64,000 nucleotides of DNA from Aurantimonas sp036549475 (lineage in GTDB: Bacteria; Pseudomonadota; Alphaproteobacteria; Rhizobiales; Rhizobiaceae): NCBI RefSeq assembly GCF_036549475.1, contig NZ_JAZHLI010000005.1, forward strand, positions 93,795-157,794. Reading direction: 5' to 3'. The translations under genes were made by a program, and so were the position numbers. Of the stretch, positions 1-7,891 are shown one piece after another. Numbering within the stretch: position 1 is the stretch's first letter; every line of letters begins with the position of its first letter. A model generated the notes under the pieces. That model did no database searches and had not been told where the DNA came from. It was given only the letters and a program-made list of their open reading frames with translations.

Positions 1-1
1 G

Positions 2-148
2 GTCCACGAGAACGAACGCTCCGGCGCCGCCTGGACGCTGGAATGGATGATCCTGCCGCAGATGGCGATGGCAGCCGGCGCGGCGACGCGAACGGCGCAG
101 GATCTGCTCGGCCGGCTCTCGCTGGCGGAGCCATACCAGAGCGGGTGA
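2..148 (+). CDS. pcaB: 3-carboxy-cis,cis-muconate cycloisomerase, C-terminal fragment
   Basis: Only the last 48 codons are inside the window; the gene runs in from the left edge. The reading frame is open from base 2 to a TGA. The peptide begins VHENERSGAAWTLEWM, which resembles the HERSxxxWxxEW segment near the end of PcaB, the fumarase/aspartase-superfamily enzyme that lactonises 3-carboxymuconate in the protocatechuate branch of the beta-ketoadipate pathway. The ending AEPYQSG is short and polar. With so little sequence another member of the superfamily (argininosuccinate or adenylosuccinate lyase-like) is not excluded. No other pca gene is visible to the right, so any pca operon must lie upstream. 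Confidence 0.65.
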   Translation, partial: VHENERSGAAWTLEWMILPQMAMAAGAATRTAQDLLGRLSLAEPYQSG

Positions 149-229
149 GGCTTCGTCGTAACAGCGGATCTGGGGTGCGAGCGGACCAGCCTGCACCACC
201 TGCTCGACCCGGCCACGCAGCAGATGGAC

Positions 230-258
230 GCCGCAGGACCTTGCTGCGGTCCTGCGGC
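230..258. terminator. Hairpin between convergent pcaB and chemoreceptor genes
   Basis: A perfect 11-bp stem (GCCGCAGGACC at 230-240 with GGTCCTGCGGC at 248-258) and a 7-base loop lie just before the stop codon of the leftward chemoreceptor and 80 bases after the pcaB stop. There is no T-run on either side, so intrinsic termination is only suggested by the position. Confidence 0.4.
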
Positions 259-266
259 GCGGCCGC

Positions 267-1691
267 TCAGGCGGCGCGATCCAGCCGCGAGCGCGACGTC
301 ATCGCATCCCGGCCAAGGCGATCGTCGCCGGCTTCGTCGTCCAGCCGGAAGCGTTCGACCACGTCGGCAAGATTGCGGGCGTCGCCCGCGAGCGCCTGAA
401 CGGCTGCCGTCGTCTCTTCGACCAGTGCGGCATTCTGTTGGGTCGCCCTGTCCATCTCCGCGGCCGCGCCCGACACTTCCTTGAGGCTCGTGGCCTGTTC
501 GCAGGCGGAACCCGCGATCCGCCCGATCATCTCGGCCATCGCCGCAACTTCGTGGACGATCTCCTCGAGGCTCCGACCGGAGGCGGTGACCAGTTCGACG
601 CCGCTCTTCACCTCGTCGCGCGAGGTCGAGATCAGCAGCTTGATCTCCTTCGCTGCATCGGCCGAGCGCTGGGCGAGGCCCCGCACTTCCTGCGCAACAA
701 CGGCAAAACCACGTCCGGCCTCTCCGGCTCGCGCGGCTTCGACGCCGGCATTCAGCGCCAGGAGGTTGGTCTGGAAGGCGATCTCGTCGATCACGCCGAT
801 GATCTCGCCGATCTGGTGGGAGGACGCCTCGATGCGGCTCATGGCGGCGACGGCCCGGGAAACCACTTCTCCGCCCTTTTCGGCCTTGTCGCGTGCGGCG
901 GTCGCAACGTTTCGCGCCTGACTGGAGCTTTCGGCGGTCTGGTTCACAGCCACCGTCACCTCGCCGAGCGCAGCGACGGTCTGTTCCAGCGAGGCGGCCT
1001 GCTGCTCGGTGCGGTGGGCCAGATCCGCGGAGGACTGGGCGATCCCGTCCGTCGCTCGCTCGACGCTGTCCACCGTCGAGGCCACTTCCGCCAGCGCGTC
1101 TGCCAGGGCGCCGACCGCGCTGTCGAAGTCGGTACCGATCTTGGCGAAGGCCTGCGGCAGCTTCGTCGCGAGCCGGGCGCGCAGGTCGCCGCCGGCAATC
1201 TGGTTCAGGGCAGTTGCCAGCGTGTCGATCGCGCGGGTCTGTTCCTCCGCCGCCTTGGCCTCGGCAGCCTGTGCCCTGGCCTGGTTCTCCCGCATCTCGA
1301 CCATCACGGTGAGGTCGACGAGAAAGGTGACGAAGGCCGGCTTGTCGTTGATCCGGGTCGCCATGATGGTGACGAAGCCGGGGAAAGTGGTGCCGTCGAG
1401 GCGCCGGGTCGTCCATTCGAATCGCGTCGAGCCGTTCTTCGCCGCCTCGGCGAGGATGTCGCGGATGCGGGCCTCGCTTCGGCTGCCGTCCGGCTGAAGC
1501 TCCGGCGAGATGGCCTTGGGGCTGAGTCCGATGATGCCTTCGCGCTGGCCGCGCAGCATGGCTTCCGTCGCCGGATTGCAGTCGCGGATCAGGCCGTCCT
1601 GCAGGATGTAGTAGCCGTCGGGCGAAACCTCGATCACCGCATCGGCGAACTGCTCGCGATAGCTTCTCTGTTTGCGCAGCATGTGCAGCAT
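267..1691 (-). CDS. Cytoplasmic methyl-accepting chemotaxis protein with PAS sensor domain
   Basis: The 474-residue protein has no hydrophobic segment, so it should be a soluble chemoreceptor. Residues about 15-130 form a PAS domain (AVIEVSPDGYYILQDG near the start), followed by an alanine-rich helix and a HAMP-like linker (LNQIAGGDLRARL, about 165-180). A long coiled coil follows with the MCP signalling hairpin, recognisable by EIAFQTNLLALNAGVEAARA and GRGFAVVAQEVRGLAQRS, the CheA/CheW contact tip. The start ATG follows GGGGGGAACG at suitable distance; a second in-frame ATG lies three codons on. No che genes are nearby, so this is an orphan receptor feeding a chemotaxis array encoded elsewhere. 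The ligand of the PAS domain cannot be read from the sequence. Confidence 0.93.
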   Translation of the reverse strand: MLHMLRKQRSYREQFADAVIEVSPDGYYILQDGLIRDCNPATEAMLRGQREGIIGLSPKAISPELQPDGSRSEARIRDILAEAAKNGSTRFEWTTRRLDGTTFPGFVTIMATRINDKPAFVTFLVDLTVMVEMRENQARAQAAEAKAAEEQTRAIDTLATALNQIAGGDLRARLATKLPQAFAKIGTDFDSAVGALADALAEVASTVDSVERATDGIAQSSADLAHRTEQQAASLEQTVAALGEVTVAVNQTAESSSQARNVATAARDKAEKGGEVVSRAVAAMSRIEASSHQIGEIIGVIDEIAFQTNLLALNAGVEAARAGEAGRGFAVVAQEVRGLAQRSADAAKEIKLLISTSRDEVKSGVELVTASGRSLEEIVHEVAAMAEMIGRIAGSACEQATSLKEVSGAAAEMDRATQQNAALVEETTAAVQALAGDARNLADVVERFRLDDEAGDDRLGRDAMTSRSRLDRAA

Positions 1692-1831
1692 GTTTGCGTT
1701 CCCCCCGCAACGATCCGCAAATTCTATCCGAACCTGCTGAACGAAACGTTGATCTCGCCTGATACGAAGAAGTCCACATTCCTAGTTGGGTCGATTTTGC
1801 TTGGCAGGGGGCGTCTCGTCTTTGGCTGCCG

Positions 1832-2578
1832 TTAGGGTCCGAGCAGCGTATAGGTGCCGAATGCGGGAATCTTGATCCCGAGGCGGCGCGGATCGAGGCC
1901 CGCGACGAGGCCGAGGAAATTGACTTCCAGACCAGACTCCCAGCCGATGACGAGGCCTGCATAGCCCCAGAGCGACAGTCGCAACTCGGCCCGCGCCGGA
2001 TCGAGCGCGACGAGCCTGCCTTCCGACGGATAGTCCCGGCCGACCGCGGCGGCCGGCAGCGTCGCCGCGATGCCGGGCACGGCGCGCATGACATGGGCCA
2101 CGAAGGTATTGGAGTTCGGGCCGGGGAAGATGTGATAACCGCCCGTTGCCGCGAAGGGATAGGCGGCGATGGCCTCCCGGACCTGGGGGATCACGCGCTC
2201 GGCAGCGGGGCCTGTCACGGCCACGACGATCACAGGAAGGTTGGAATACCAGAACCCGTCGGCGGCCCGATGGTTCTGCCGGATCGGCATGCCCCAGCCG
2301 ACCTTGTCCCAGCGTTCGTAGCTGGCCGCGCCTTCCTCCTTCACCACGATCCATGAATGCTGGGAGATCGCGCCCTTCATGCCCCCGGTGCGGGCGGCCA
2401 TGATGTAGAGCGCGGCCGGCCGGCTGTCGGCTGGCGATGGCAGGATCCTGGCCGAATCCCAGTTCGCCTGATGCCACGAACCGGGATGTTCGCCGGCCCA
2501 CCAGAGCAGTGCGGACAAGGCGGCCGGCAAGAGATAGACCCCGGCAATGAGAAGCAGCAGCAGTTTCAAGGGACGCAT
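1832..2578 (-). CDS. DUF3750 domain-containing protein
   Basis: A 248-residue protein that begins MRPLKLLLLLIAGVYLLPAA, an N-terminal membrane anchor or uncleaved signal. The remainder is a soluble domain with W- and G-rich blocks (SQHSWIVVKEEG, GWGMPIRQNHRAADG, GGYHIFPGPNSNTFV, GWESGLEVNFLGL) matching DUF3750, a family with conserved His, Asn and Ser residues and no assigned function. I chose the ATG directly before the hydrophobic segment; the frame stays open further upstream, but that stretch overlaps the divergent asparaginase promoter and is compositionally unlike protein. It is transcribed away from the asparaginase gene, with about 85 bases between the two starts. Confidence 0.8.
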   Translation of the reverse strand: MRPLKLLLLLIAGVYLLPAALSALLWWAGEHPGSWHQANWDSARILPSPADSRPAALYIMAARTGGMKGAISQHSWIVVKEEGAASYERWDKVGWGMPIRQNHRAADGFWYSNLPVIVVAVTGPAAERVIPQVREAIAAYPFAATGGYHIFPGPNSNTFVAHVMRAVPGIAATLPAAAVGRDYPSEGRLVALDPARAELRLSLWGYAGLVIGWESGLEVNFLGLVAGLDPRRLGIKIPAFGTYTLLGP

Positions 2579-2663
2579 CGGCTCGCGAGGCAGGTGGCGG
2601 GGGGGATGTGAGGCTGTTAAGGAAGCGGCGTTTCGAAACAGCAGCTTAAGGTCGAGGTGCGCA

Positions 2664-3665
2664 ATGGCAAACCCAGTTCTCGTGGAAGTGACCCGTGGCT
2701 GCATCACGGAAAGCTTCCACCGCGCTGGCTTTGCGCTGGTCGACGGCGCAGGCGAGGTGATCGAGTCGCGCGGCGACATCCTGCGGCCGGTCTTTCCCCG
2801 CTCGGCCATCAAGGTGTTTCAGGGCATTCCGCTGATCGAGACGGGGGCGGCCGATGCGTACGGCTTGAGCGATCCGGAACTTGCGCTCGCCTGCGCATCT
2901 CATTCCGGGGAGGACGGGCATGTGCGTCTTGCCGCGGAGATGCTGGCCAAGGCCGGGCTGGATGCAACGGTTCTCGAATGCGGTTGCCACTGGCCGTTCG
3001 ATGCGCCGGTGGCACGCGATCTCGCACGCCGCGGCGAGACGCCCACGGCACTGCATAACAATTGTTCTGGCAAGCATGCGGGATTTCTCTGCACGGCGGT
3101 GCATATGGGCGAGGAGACGCGCGGCTATGTCGGGCTGGGCCACCCGGTCCAGCAGCGGGCCAAGGCAGTGATCGAGGATCTGACCGGCTTCGACCTGAAT
3201 TCCGACGTCTGCGGCACCGATGGCTGCGCGATCCCGACATTCGCCGCGCCGCTGAAGAGCTTTGCGCACGGATTTGGCAAACTGGCGAGCGGCGAGGGTG
3301 TTGCGCCGGAGCGAGCGGCAGCGGGCCGCCGCCTCATCGCAGCCTGCATGGCGCATCCCTGGGAGATGTCAGGCACCGGCAGGGCCTGCGAAGCGCTGAT
3401 GCAGGCGGCCCCCGGCCAGGTCTTCGCCAAGACCGGGGCCGAGGGCGTGTTCTGCGGCGCGTTGCCCGGGCTTGGCCTCGGCTTTGCCCTGAAGATCGAC
3501 GACGGCACGACGCGGGCGAGCGAGACGCTGGCGGCCGCGGTCATCGCCGTGGCGCTGCGCAGCCACGATCCCGATCTGGCCGCCCGCTTCGATGCGCTGG
3601 CAAACAAGACGCTGCGCAATTGGGAAAAGACCGAGGTCGGCGCCGTCCGGGCCGCGATCAGGTAG
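2664..3665 (+). CDS. L-asparaginase, rhizobial (class 3, ReAV-like) type
   Basis: A 333-residue protein of the asparaginase II family found in rhizobia (PF06089), which hydrolyses L-asparagine to aspartate and ammonia. It is unrelated to the E. coli amidohydrolase fold. Diagnostic features are an SxxK pair (Ser47 and Lys50 in RSAIK), the ASHSGEDGH segment, LECGCHWP, NNCSGKHAG with its Cys and Lys, and DVCGTDGCAIP with the second conserved Cys; in the R. etli enzyme the Cys-Lys-Cys set binds zinc. There is no signal peptide, so it is cytoplasmic. The ATG is the first to give the family start (MANPVLVEVTRG). It stands alone, 18 bases from the convergent NYN gene. Confidence 0.92.
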   Translation: MANPVLVEVTRGCITESFHRAGFALVDGAGEVIESRGDILRPVFPRSAIKVFQGIPLIETGAADAYGLSDPELALACASHSGEDGHVRLAAEMLAKAGLDATVLECGCHWPFDAPVARDLARRGETPTALHNNCSGKHAGFLCTAVHMGEETRGYVGLGHPVQQRAKAVIEDLTGFDLNSDVCGTDGCAIPTFAAPLKSFAHGFGKLASGEGVAPERAAAGRRLIAACMAHPWEMSGTGRACEALMQAAPGQVFAKTGAEGVFCGALPGLGLGFALKIDDGTTRASETLAAAVIAVALRSHDPDLAARFDALANKTLRNWEKTEVGAVRAAIR

Positions 3666-3683
3666 GCGAGGCGGCCCGGCCGG

Positions 3684-4511
3684 TCAGGTCCAGTCGCTTT
3701 TCGGGCCGGATCTCGTCCGCTCGGCGCCGCCGCCCGATGCGCGCGAGGCCGTGGCCCGACGACGGGGAGCCGGTTTCGCAACAGGCTTGAGCCGGATGTC
3801 GACACTCCCGCCTTCCGGGTCGTCGACCTCGAACAGGTCTGTCGAGCGCACAAGATCCGACAGCTTCTTGAAACCGTAGGTGCGGGGATCGAAATCCGAG
3901 GACAGGTTGAGGAGCTGCTTGCCGAAGCTTCCGAGATTCACCCAGCCGTCCTCGGTGTCCATCTGCTCGATGACCCGCTTCAGAAGGTCGGCGGCTTCCT
4001 GCGGCTTGGCCAGCGGTGCACTGGTGGGCTTGCCGTCTTCCTTTTCGGCAGTGATCCGCTGCGGCAGAAGGTTCTCGGTGTAGATGAAGCGGCGACAGGC
4101 CTGCCGGAAGCTTTCCGGGGTCTTCTGTTCGCCGAAGCCGTACACGTCGACGCCCTGCTCGCGGATGCGGGCGGCCAGGCGGGTGAAGTCGCTGTCGGAG
4201 GAGACCAGGCAGAAGCCATCGAAGCGACCGCTGTGCAGGAGATCCATCGCGTCGATGACCAGCGTGATATCGGACGCGTTCTTGCCCGTCGTGTAGGCGA
4301 ATTGCTGCTGAGGGATGATGGCGTGACGCGACAGGACGTCGGCCCAGCCTTTCGACCGCGAACTGGAGAAGTCGCCGTAGATACGGCGCACGCTCGCCTC
4401 GCCAATCTTGGCGATCTCCTCGAACAGGCCGTCGGCAATGCGCGAAGAGGCGTTGTCAGCATCGATCAGGACGGCGAGCCGCGCGGTGCGATCGGGTCGG
4501 GTATTGGACAT
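3684..4511 (-). CDS. NYN domain protein with C-terminal OST-HTH/LOTUS domain (LabA-like)
   Basis: The 275-residue protein starts with a LabA-like NYN domain (about 10-140), a PIN-related nuclease fold: VLIDADNAS carries the first acidic cluster, DITLVIDAMDLLHSG the middle acid and LVSSDSDFTRLA the third. A linker with TAEKEDGKP leads to an OST-HTH/LOTUS domain (about 155-230, AADLLKRVIEQ to GFKKLSDLVRSTDLF), which binds RNA in eukaryotic and bacterial relatives. The tail is basic and disordered (PAPRRRATASRASGGG). All NYN acids look present, so a single-strand RNase is plausible but unproven. The ATG gives MSNTRPDR; it is leftward, 103 bases after the meaB gene, which may be co-transcribed. 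Confidence 0.85.
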   Translation of the reverse strand: MSNTRPDRTARLAVLIDADNASSRIADGLFEEIAKIGEASVRRIYGDFSSSRSKGWADVLSRHAIIPQQQFAYTTGKNASDITLVIDAMDLLHSGRFDGFCLVSSDSDFTRLAARIREQGVDVYGFGEQKTPESFRQACRRFIYTENLLPQRITAEKEDGKPTSAPLAKPQEAADLLKRVIEQMDTEDGWVNLGSFGKQLLNLSSDFDPRTYGFKKLSDLVRSTDLFEVDDPEGGSVDIRLKPVAKPAPRRRATASRASGGGAERTRSGPKSDWT

Positions 4512-4614
4512 GCGATTTCCTTGCTCTCTCAAGAGGCGATCTAAGGCGTCGGACGGCGGCGCAAAGGCGACGGCGGCCGTCCGGCGGTCAAAATTGGGAG
4601 TGGCTCCGGCGGTC

Positions 4615-5619
4615 TCACGGCTCGGCTTCACCGCGGCGCAGGCCCAGATGGTCGAGTATGTCCTCGGCCACAGCGGACGGCGCGCGCCCGCCAGAGCGCA
4701 CGGCCGCCTCGCCGGCGGCGATCTCGGTCGGCCAGTCGGCACCGGACAGGACGCGGCGTCGGATCGCGGCGTCGAGGCTCGACCACAGCCAGCGCACGCG
4801 CTGCTCTGCCCGGCGTTCGTCCCAGGCGCCGTTCTCACGGTGAACCTCACGAAAGCGGTCGATCTCCCCCCAGAGTGCGTCGAGCCCTCCACCCGTCGCG
4901 CCCGAGACCGTGACGACCGGCACACGCCAGGCAGCCGAGCGCGGCGCGAGGATATTCATTGCCGACCGGATTTCGGAAGCGGCGGCCTTTGCAGCCTCGA
5001 CATTGGCACCATCGGCCTTGTTCATGGCGATGATGTCGGCGACCTCGAGTATGCCCTTCTTGATGCCCTGAAGTTCGTCGCCGCCTCCGGGGATCATCAG
5101 GAGGAGAACAAGGTCGACCATGTCCGCCACCGCAACCTCCGCCTGGCCGACGCCCATGGTCTCGACGATCACCACGTCGAAGCCGGCCGCTTCGCACAGA
5201 AGCATCGTCTCGCGGGTCTGTGCGGCGACGCCGCCCAGCGTACCGGAGGAGGGGGAGGGGCGGACATAGGCATTGCGGTCGACGCTGAGCCGCGCCATGC
5301 GCGTCTTGTCGCCCAGGATAGAGCCGCCGCTGCGCACCGATGACGGGTCGACCGCGAGCACAGCGACCTTGTGCCCCTTTGCCGTCATCATCGAGCCGAA
5401 GGCGTCGAGCAGGGTCGACTTGCCCACGCCGGGGACGCCGCTGAGGCCTATTCGGATCGCACCACCGGTCCGGGGCGCCAGGCGGTCCAGTACCGCAGCC
5501 GCCATCGCCCGATGGTCTGCCCGCGTCGATTCGACAAGGGTGATCGCCTTGGAGAGGGCCGCGCGCGAGCCACCCAAAAGGGACGTCGCCAGCGTGTCAG
5601 GGTCGGTGAGATCGGCCAT
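4615..5619 (-). CDS. meaB: Methylmalonyl-CoA mutase-associated GTPase MeaB (ArgK family)
   Basis: A 334-residue G3E-family GTPase. Walker A is GVPGVGKS (61-68), followed by a long P-loop subfamily signature (VLAVDPSSVRSGGSILGDKTRM), the ETMGVGQAE switch and an NKAD base-recognition motif. MeaB protects and reloads the B12 enzyme methylmalonyl-CoA mutase, gating adenosylcobalamin transfer and removing inactivated cofactor. Its presumed client, mutAB, lies 8 kb to the right rather than beside it. The frame continues upstream of MADLTD, but the ATG used is the family start. It diverges from pqqA with about 190 bases between. The older name ArgK (arginine/ornithine transport kinase) is not supported. 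Confidence 0.93.
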   Translation of the reverse strand: MADLTDPDTLATSLLGGSRAALSKAITLVESTRADHRAMAAAVLDRLAPRTGGAIRIGLSGVPGVGKSTLLDAFGSMMTAKGHKVAVLAVDPSSVRSGGSILGDKTRMARLSVDRNAYVRPSPSSGTLGGVAAQTRETMLLCEAAGFDVVIVETMGVGQAEVAVADMVDLVLLLMIPGGGDELQGIKKGILEVADIIAMNKADGANVEAAKAAASEIRSAMNILAPRSAAWRVPVVTVSGATGGGLDALWGEIDRFREVHRENGAWDERRAEQRVRWLWSSLDAAIRRRVLSGADWPTEIAAGEAAVRSGGRAPSAVAEDILDHLGLRRGEAEP

Positions 5620-5811
5620 GGGAGCCTGCAATAGTGGGCGCGCGCGCCCCTGTCGACCGCCGCACGGCCGGATGGGAAACATTCCCGATAAGAGCCCGAA
5701 AAGTCTTTGTGACCAATCATGCCTTTCGATGATGAAACGCTTTTGCTAGCTTCCCGTTGGTGGGTACGGCGGCTGGCATCCTGCCGGTCGCGGCACTTTG
5801 GGAGAATGACA
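5620..5811. promoter_or_regulatory. Divergent promoter region meaB / pqqA with a small palindrome
   Basis: This region must carry the promoters for leftward meaB and rightward pqqA. A palindrome GGGAA-ACA-TTCCC is at 5674-5686. I could not identify convincing -35 and -10 boxes. Just before pqqA the sequence TTGGGAG supplies its ribosome binding site. Confidence 0.35.
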
Positions 5812-5889
5812 ATGGCCTGGAACAAGCCCGTTATCACGGAAGTCTGCGTCGCGATGGAAATCAACGGCTACATGCCGATCGAATTCTAA
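5812..5889 (+). CDS. pqqA: PQQ precursor peptide PqqA
   Basis: A 25-residue peptide, MAWNKPVITEVCVAMEINGY followed by MPIEF. The Glu and Tyr of the central EINGY (spacing E-x3-Y) are the residues that PqqE cross-links and that become the skeleton of pyrroloquinoline quinone. Two in-frame ATGs exist (5806 and 5812); GGGAG at 5800-5804 leaves only one base before the first but seven before the second, so the second is preferred. It is the first gene of pqqABCDE and is separated from pqqB by a strong terminator hairpin, consistent with pqqA mRNA being made in excess. It is easily missed because of its size. Confidence 0.93.
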   Translation: MAWNKPVITEVCVAMEINGYMPIEF

Positions 5890-6846
5890 TTGTCGACTGC
5901 ACGTGATAGCCGCGGGCGGGCTCAGACCCGCCTGCGGCTTTTTGTATTGGGTTCGGCTGCCGGTGGCGGCTATCCCCAGTGGAACTGCCTGTGTGACGTC
6001 TGCCGCCTTTACTGGTCCGGCGACAAGCGGGTCCAGGCCCGGTCGCAATCCTCCATCGCCGCGACGGCGGATGGGGAGAACTGGCTTCTCCTGAACGCCT
6101 CTCCCGATCTGCGCGAGCAGATCATGCGATCTCCGCCAATTTCCCCGATGGCCGGAGCGTCCGGTGCGGCGCGTCGTGCAAGTCCGATCGGCGCGGTTCT
6201 GGTGACCAATGGCGACGTCGACCATGTGGCCGGCCTCCTGACATTGCGCGAGAAGCAGGCCTTTCCACTCTACGGAACTGCGGGCGTGCTTGATGTTATT
6301 CAGCAGAACCCGATCTTCTCGGTCCTCGATCCGAGCTGCGTCGAACACCGTCCGGTATCAATCGGGCAGGTGTTCGAGCCGGTGCCAGGCCTTGAAGCCG
6401 AGATCTTCTCGGTTCCCGGGAAGGTGCCGCTCTATCTGGAGAAGGGCGATGTCGATGTCGGAGAAGAAGGCGAGATGACTGTCGGAGTCCGTCTGACGGC
6501 GCACGGCCAGACCGCCTATTACATTCCCGGCTGCGCGGCTGTGACAGAGCCGCTGTGCCAGCGGATCAAGGGTGCCGATGCGCTGCTCTTCGACGGCACC
6601 GTCTTCGAGGACGACGAGATGGCGCAAGCCGGCGTAGGCCCTAAGACGGGCCGACGAATGGGCCACATACCGATCTCGGGCGAGGGTGGCAGCCTGAACG
6701 CCTTTTCGGATCTGGGAATCGCCAATCGTACCTATATCCATATCAACAACACCAATCCGATCCTGATCGAGGGGTCCGATCAGCGGCATGCGGTCGAGGC
6801 GGCCGGCTGGCAGGTGGCAATGGATGGCATGGAGATCGCACCATGA
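5890..6846 (+). CDS. pqqB: PQQ biosynthesis protein PqqB (metallo-beta-lactamase fold)
   Basis: A 318-codon frame ending four bases into pqqC. PqqB is a metallo-beta-lactamase-fold protein that hydroxylates a tyrosine-derived intermediate in PQQ synthesis. The core matches: LGSAAGGGYPQWNC, the CxxC pair CLCDVC, TNGDVDHVAGLLTL in place of the classical HxHxDH motif, and IPISGEGGSL near the end. The start is uncertain. A TTG at 5890 directly follows the pqqA stop codon; homologs start about 14 codons later, where only CTG (5932) and no ATG or GTG exists, inside the terminator stem. No ribosome binding site precedes either, so translation may be coupled to pqqA. Confidence 0.9.
   Translation: MSTARDSRGRAQTRLRLFVLGSAAGGGYPQWNCLCDVCRLYWSGDKRVQARSQSSIAATADGENWLLLNASPDLREQIMRSPPISPMAGASGAARRASPIGAVLVTNGDVDHVAGLLTLREKQAFPLYGTAGVLDVIQQNPIFSVLDPSCVEHRPVSIGQVFEPVPGLEAEIFSVPGKVPLYLEKGDVDVGEEGEMTVGVRLTAHGQTAYYIPGCAAVTEPLCQRIKGADALLFDGTVFEDDEMAQAGVGPKTGRRMGHIPISGEGGSLNAFSDLGIANRTYIHINNTNPILIEGSDQRHAVEAAGWQVAMDGMEIAP
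5909..5943 (+). terminator. Intrinsic terminator / attenuator between pqqA and pqqB
   Basis: GCCGCGGGCGGG (5909-5920), loop CTCAGA, CCCGCCTGCGGC (5927-5938), then TTTTT. The stem is 12 bp with one G-U wobble and is followed directly by a U-run: a textbook rho-independent terminator. It lies 20 bases after the pqqA stop codon and inside the pqqB frame if the TTG start is used. It should give abundant pqqA-only transcript with partial read-through to pqqBCDE. Confidence 0.85.
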
Positions 6847-7616
6847 CGGCGATGATGGATCGTGAGGCGTTCGAGGCGGCGCTGCGCCAGATTGGCGCGG
6901 AGCGCTACCATCATCTGCATCCGTTCCAGCAGAAGCTGCAGAACGGCGAGTTGAGCCGCGAGCAGGTGCAGGCCTGGGCGCTCAACCGCTATTACTACCA
7001 GTCGCAGATCCCGGTGAAGGATTCGCATATCCTGGCGCGACTGCAGACGACGGAATTGCGGGGCGAATGGCGCCAGCGCATCATCGACCATGACGGGCAG
7101 GAAGCATCCGACGGTCAGCCGGCCCAGCGTGGTGGCATCGAGAAGTGGATAGCGCTGACCGACGGCGTGGGTCTCGACCGGGCCTATGTGGAATCGGGCG
7201 CCGGCATTCTTCCGGGCACGCGGTTTGCGGTCGATGCCTACGTGCATTTCGTTCAGGATAGGACCCTGCTCGAGGCGATCGCCTCATCGCTGACAGAGCT
7301 GTTCTCGCCGAGCGTCATTGGCACCCGCGTGCGCGGCATGCTGGAGCATTACGACTTCATCTCGAAGGATACGCTGGCATATTTCGACAAGCGGCCGGTG
7401 CAGGCGAAGCGTGATTCCGACTTTGCGCTGGAGTATTGTCTGACGAATGCGCGCTACCCGGAGGAGCAGCAGGCGGTGCTGAACGCGCTGCGTTTCAAGT
7501 GCCACGTTCTGTGGGCGCAGCTCGATGCCCTGTATTTCGCCTATGTCGCGCCGGGCCTGACACCGCCGGACGCATGGCAGCCGGGCGAAGCAACGAAAGA
7601 AGCCACCGTAACATGA
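6843..7616 (+). CDS. pqqC: Pyrroloquinoline-quinone synthase PqqC
   Basis: A 257-residue, all-helical, cofactor-free oxidase that carries out the last step of PQQ formation, ring closure and an eight-electron oxidation of AHQQ. Family signatures are seen throughout: RYHHLHPFQQKLQNG, WALNRYYYQSQIPVKD, LPGTRFAVDAYVHF, LTELFSPSVIGTRV and RFKCHVLWAQLDAL. Length is normal for the family. The ATG overlaps the pqqB stop by four bases (ATGA), so the two are translationally coupled. The last residues, after PPDAWQPGEA, overlap pqqD in the same manner. Confidence 0.97.
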   Translation: MTAMMDREAFEAALRQIGAERYHHLHPFQQKLQNGELSREQVQAWALNRYYYQSQIPVKDSHILARLQTTELRGEWRQRIIDHDGQEASDGQPAQRGGIEKWIALTDGVGLDRAYVESGAGILPGTRFAVDAYVHFVQDRTLLEAIASSLTELFSPSVIGTRVRGMLEHYDFISKDTLAYFDKRPVQAKRDSDFALEYCLTNARYPEEQQAVLNALRFKCHVLWAQLDALYFAYVAPGLTPPDAWQPGEATKEATVT

Positions 7617-7891
7617 CCGAAATTGCCGACGACACGATTCCGAAGCTGCCTCACGGCGTCAAGTTTCGCGAGGACAAGGTCCGCGGCAACTTCATCCTGG
7701 TCGGTCCCGAGCGGATCTTCAATGCCGACGGCGTGGCCACCGAGATCCTGAAGCGCGTCGACGGCAAGTCCGACTTCGGCACGATCGTGCGCTCTCTTGC
7801 GGAGGTCTTTGCGGCCGACGAGGCGACGATCCGCCCGGATGTCGCGAGCTTCCTCGGCGATCTGCGCGACAAGCAAATGGTGACGTTATGA
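7613..7891 (+). CDS. pqqD: PQQ peptide chaperone PqqD
   Basis: A 92-residue protein of the RRE (RiPP recognition element) family. PqqD binds the PqqA peptide and presents it to the radical SAM enzyme PqqE. The sequence LPHGVKFREDKVRGNFILVG followed by PERIFNADGVATEILKRVDG is the usual winged-helix-like core. It begins with an ATGA overlap with pqqC and ends with an ATGA overlap with pqqE, so the three genes form one tight translational unit. It is not fused to pqqC or pqqE as happens in some methylotrophs. Confidence 0.96.
   Translation: MTEIADDTIPKLPHGVKFREDKVRGNFILVGPERIFNADGVATEILKRVDGKSDFGTIVRSLAEVFAADEATIRPDVASFLGDLRDKQMVTL

Noticed and set aside
438..1835. Long plus-strand open frame opposite the chemoreceptor gene
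   Set aside because: It mirrors the third-position GC bias of the leftward gene. Its translation is low-complexity (Arg, Gly, His) with no domain.
5806..5811. Upstream ATG as the start of pqqA
   Set aside because: It leaves only one base after the GGGAG ribosome binding site; the second ATG has proper spacing and matches other PqqA peptides.
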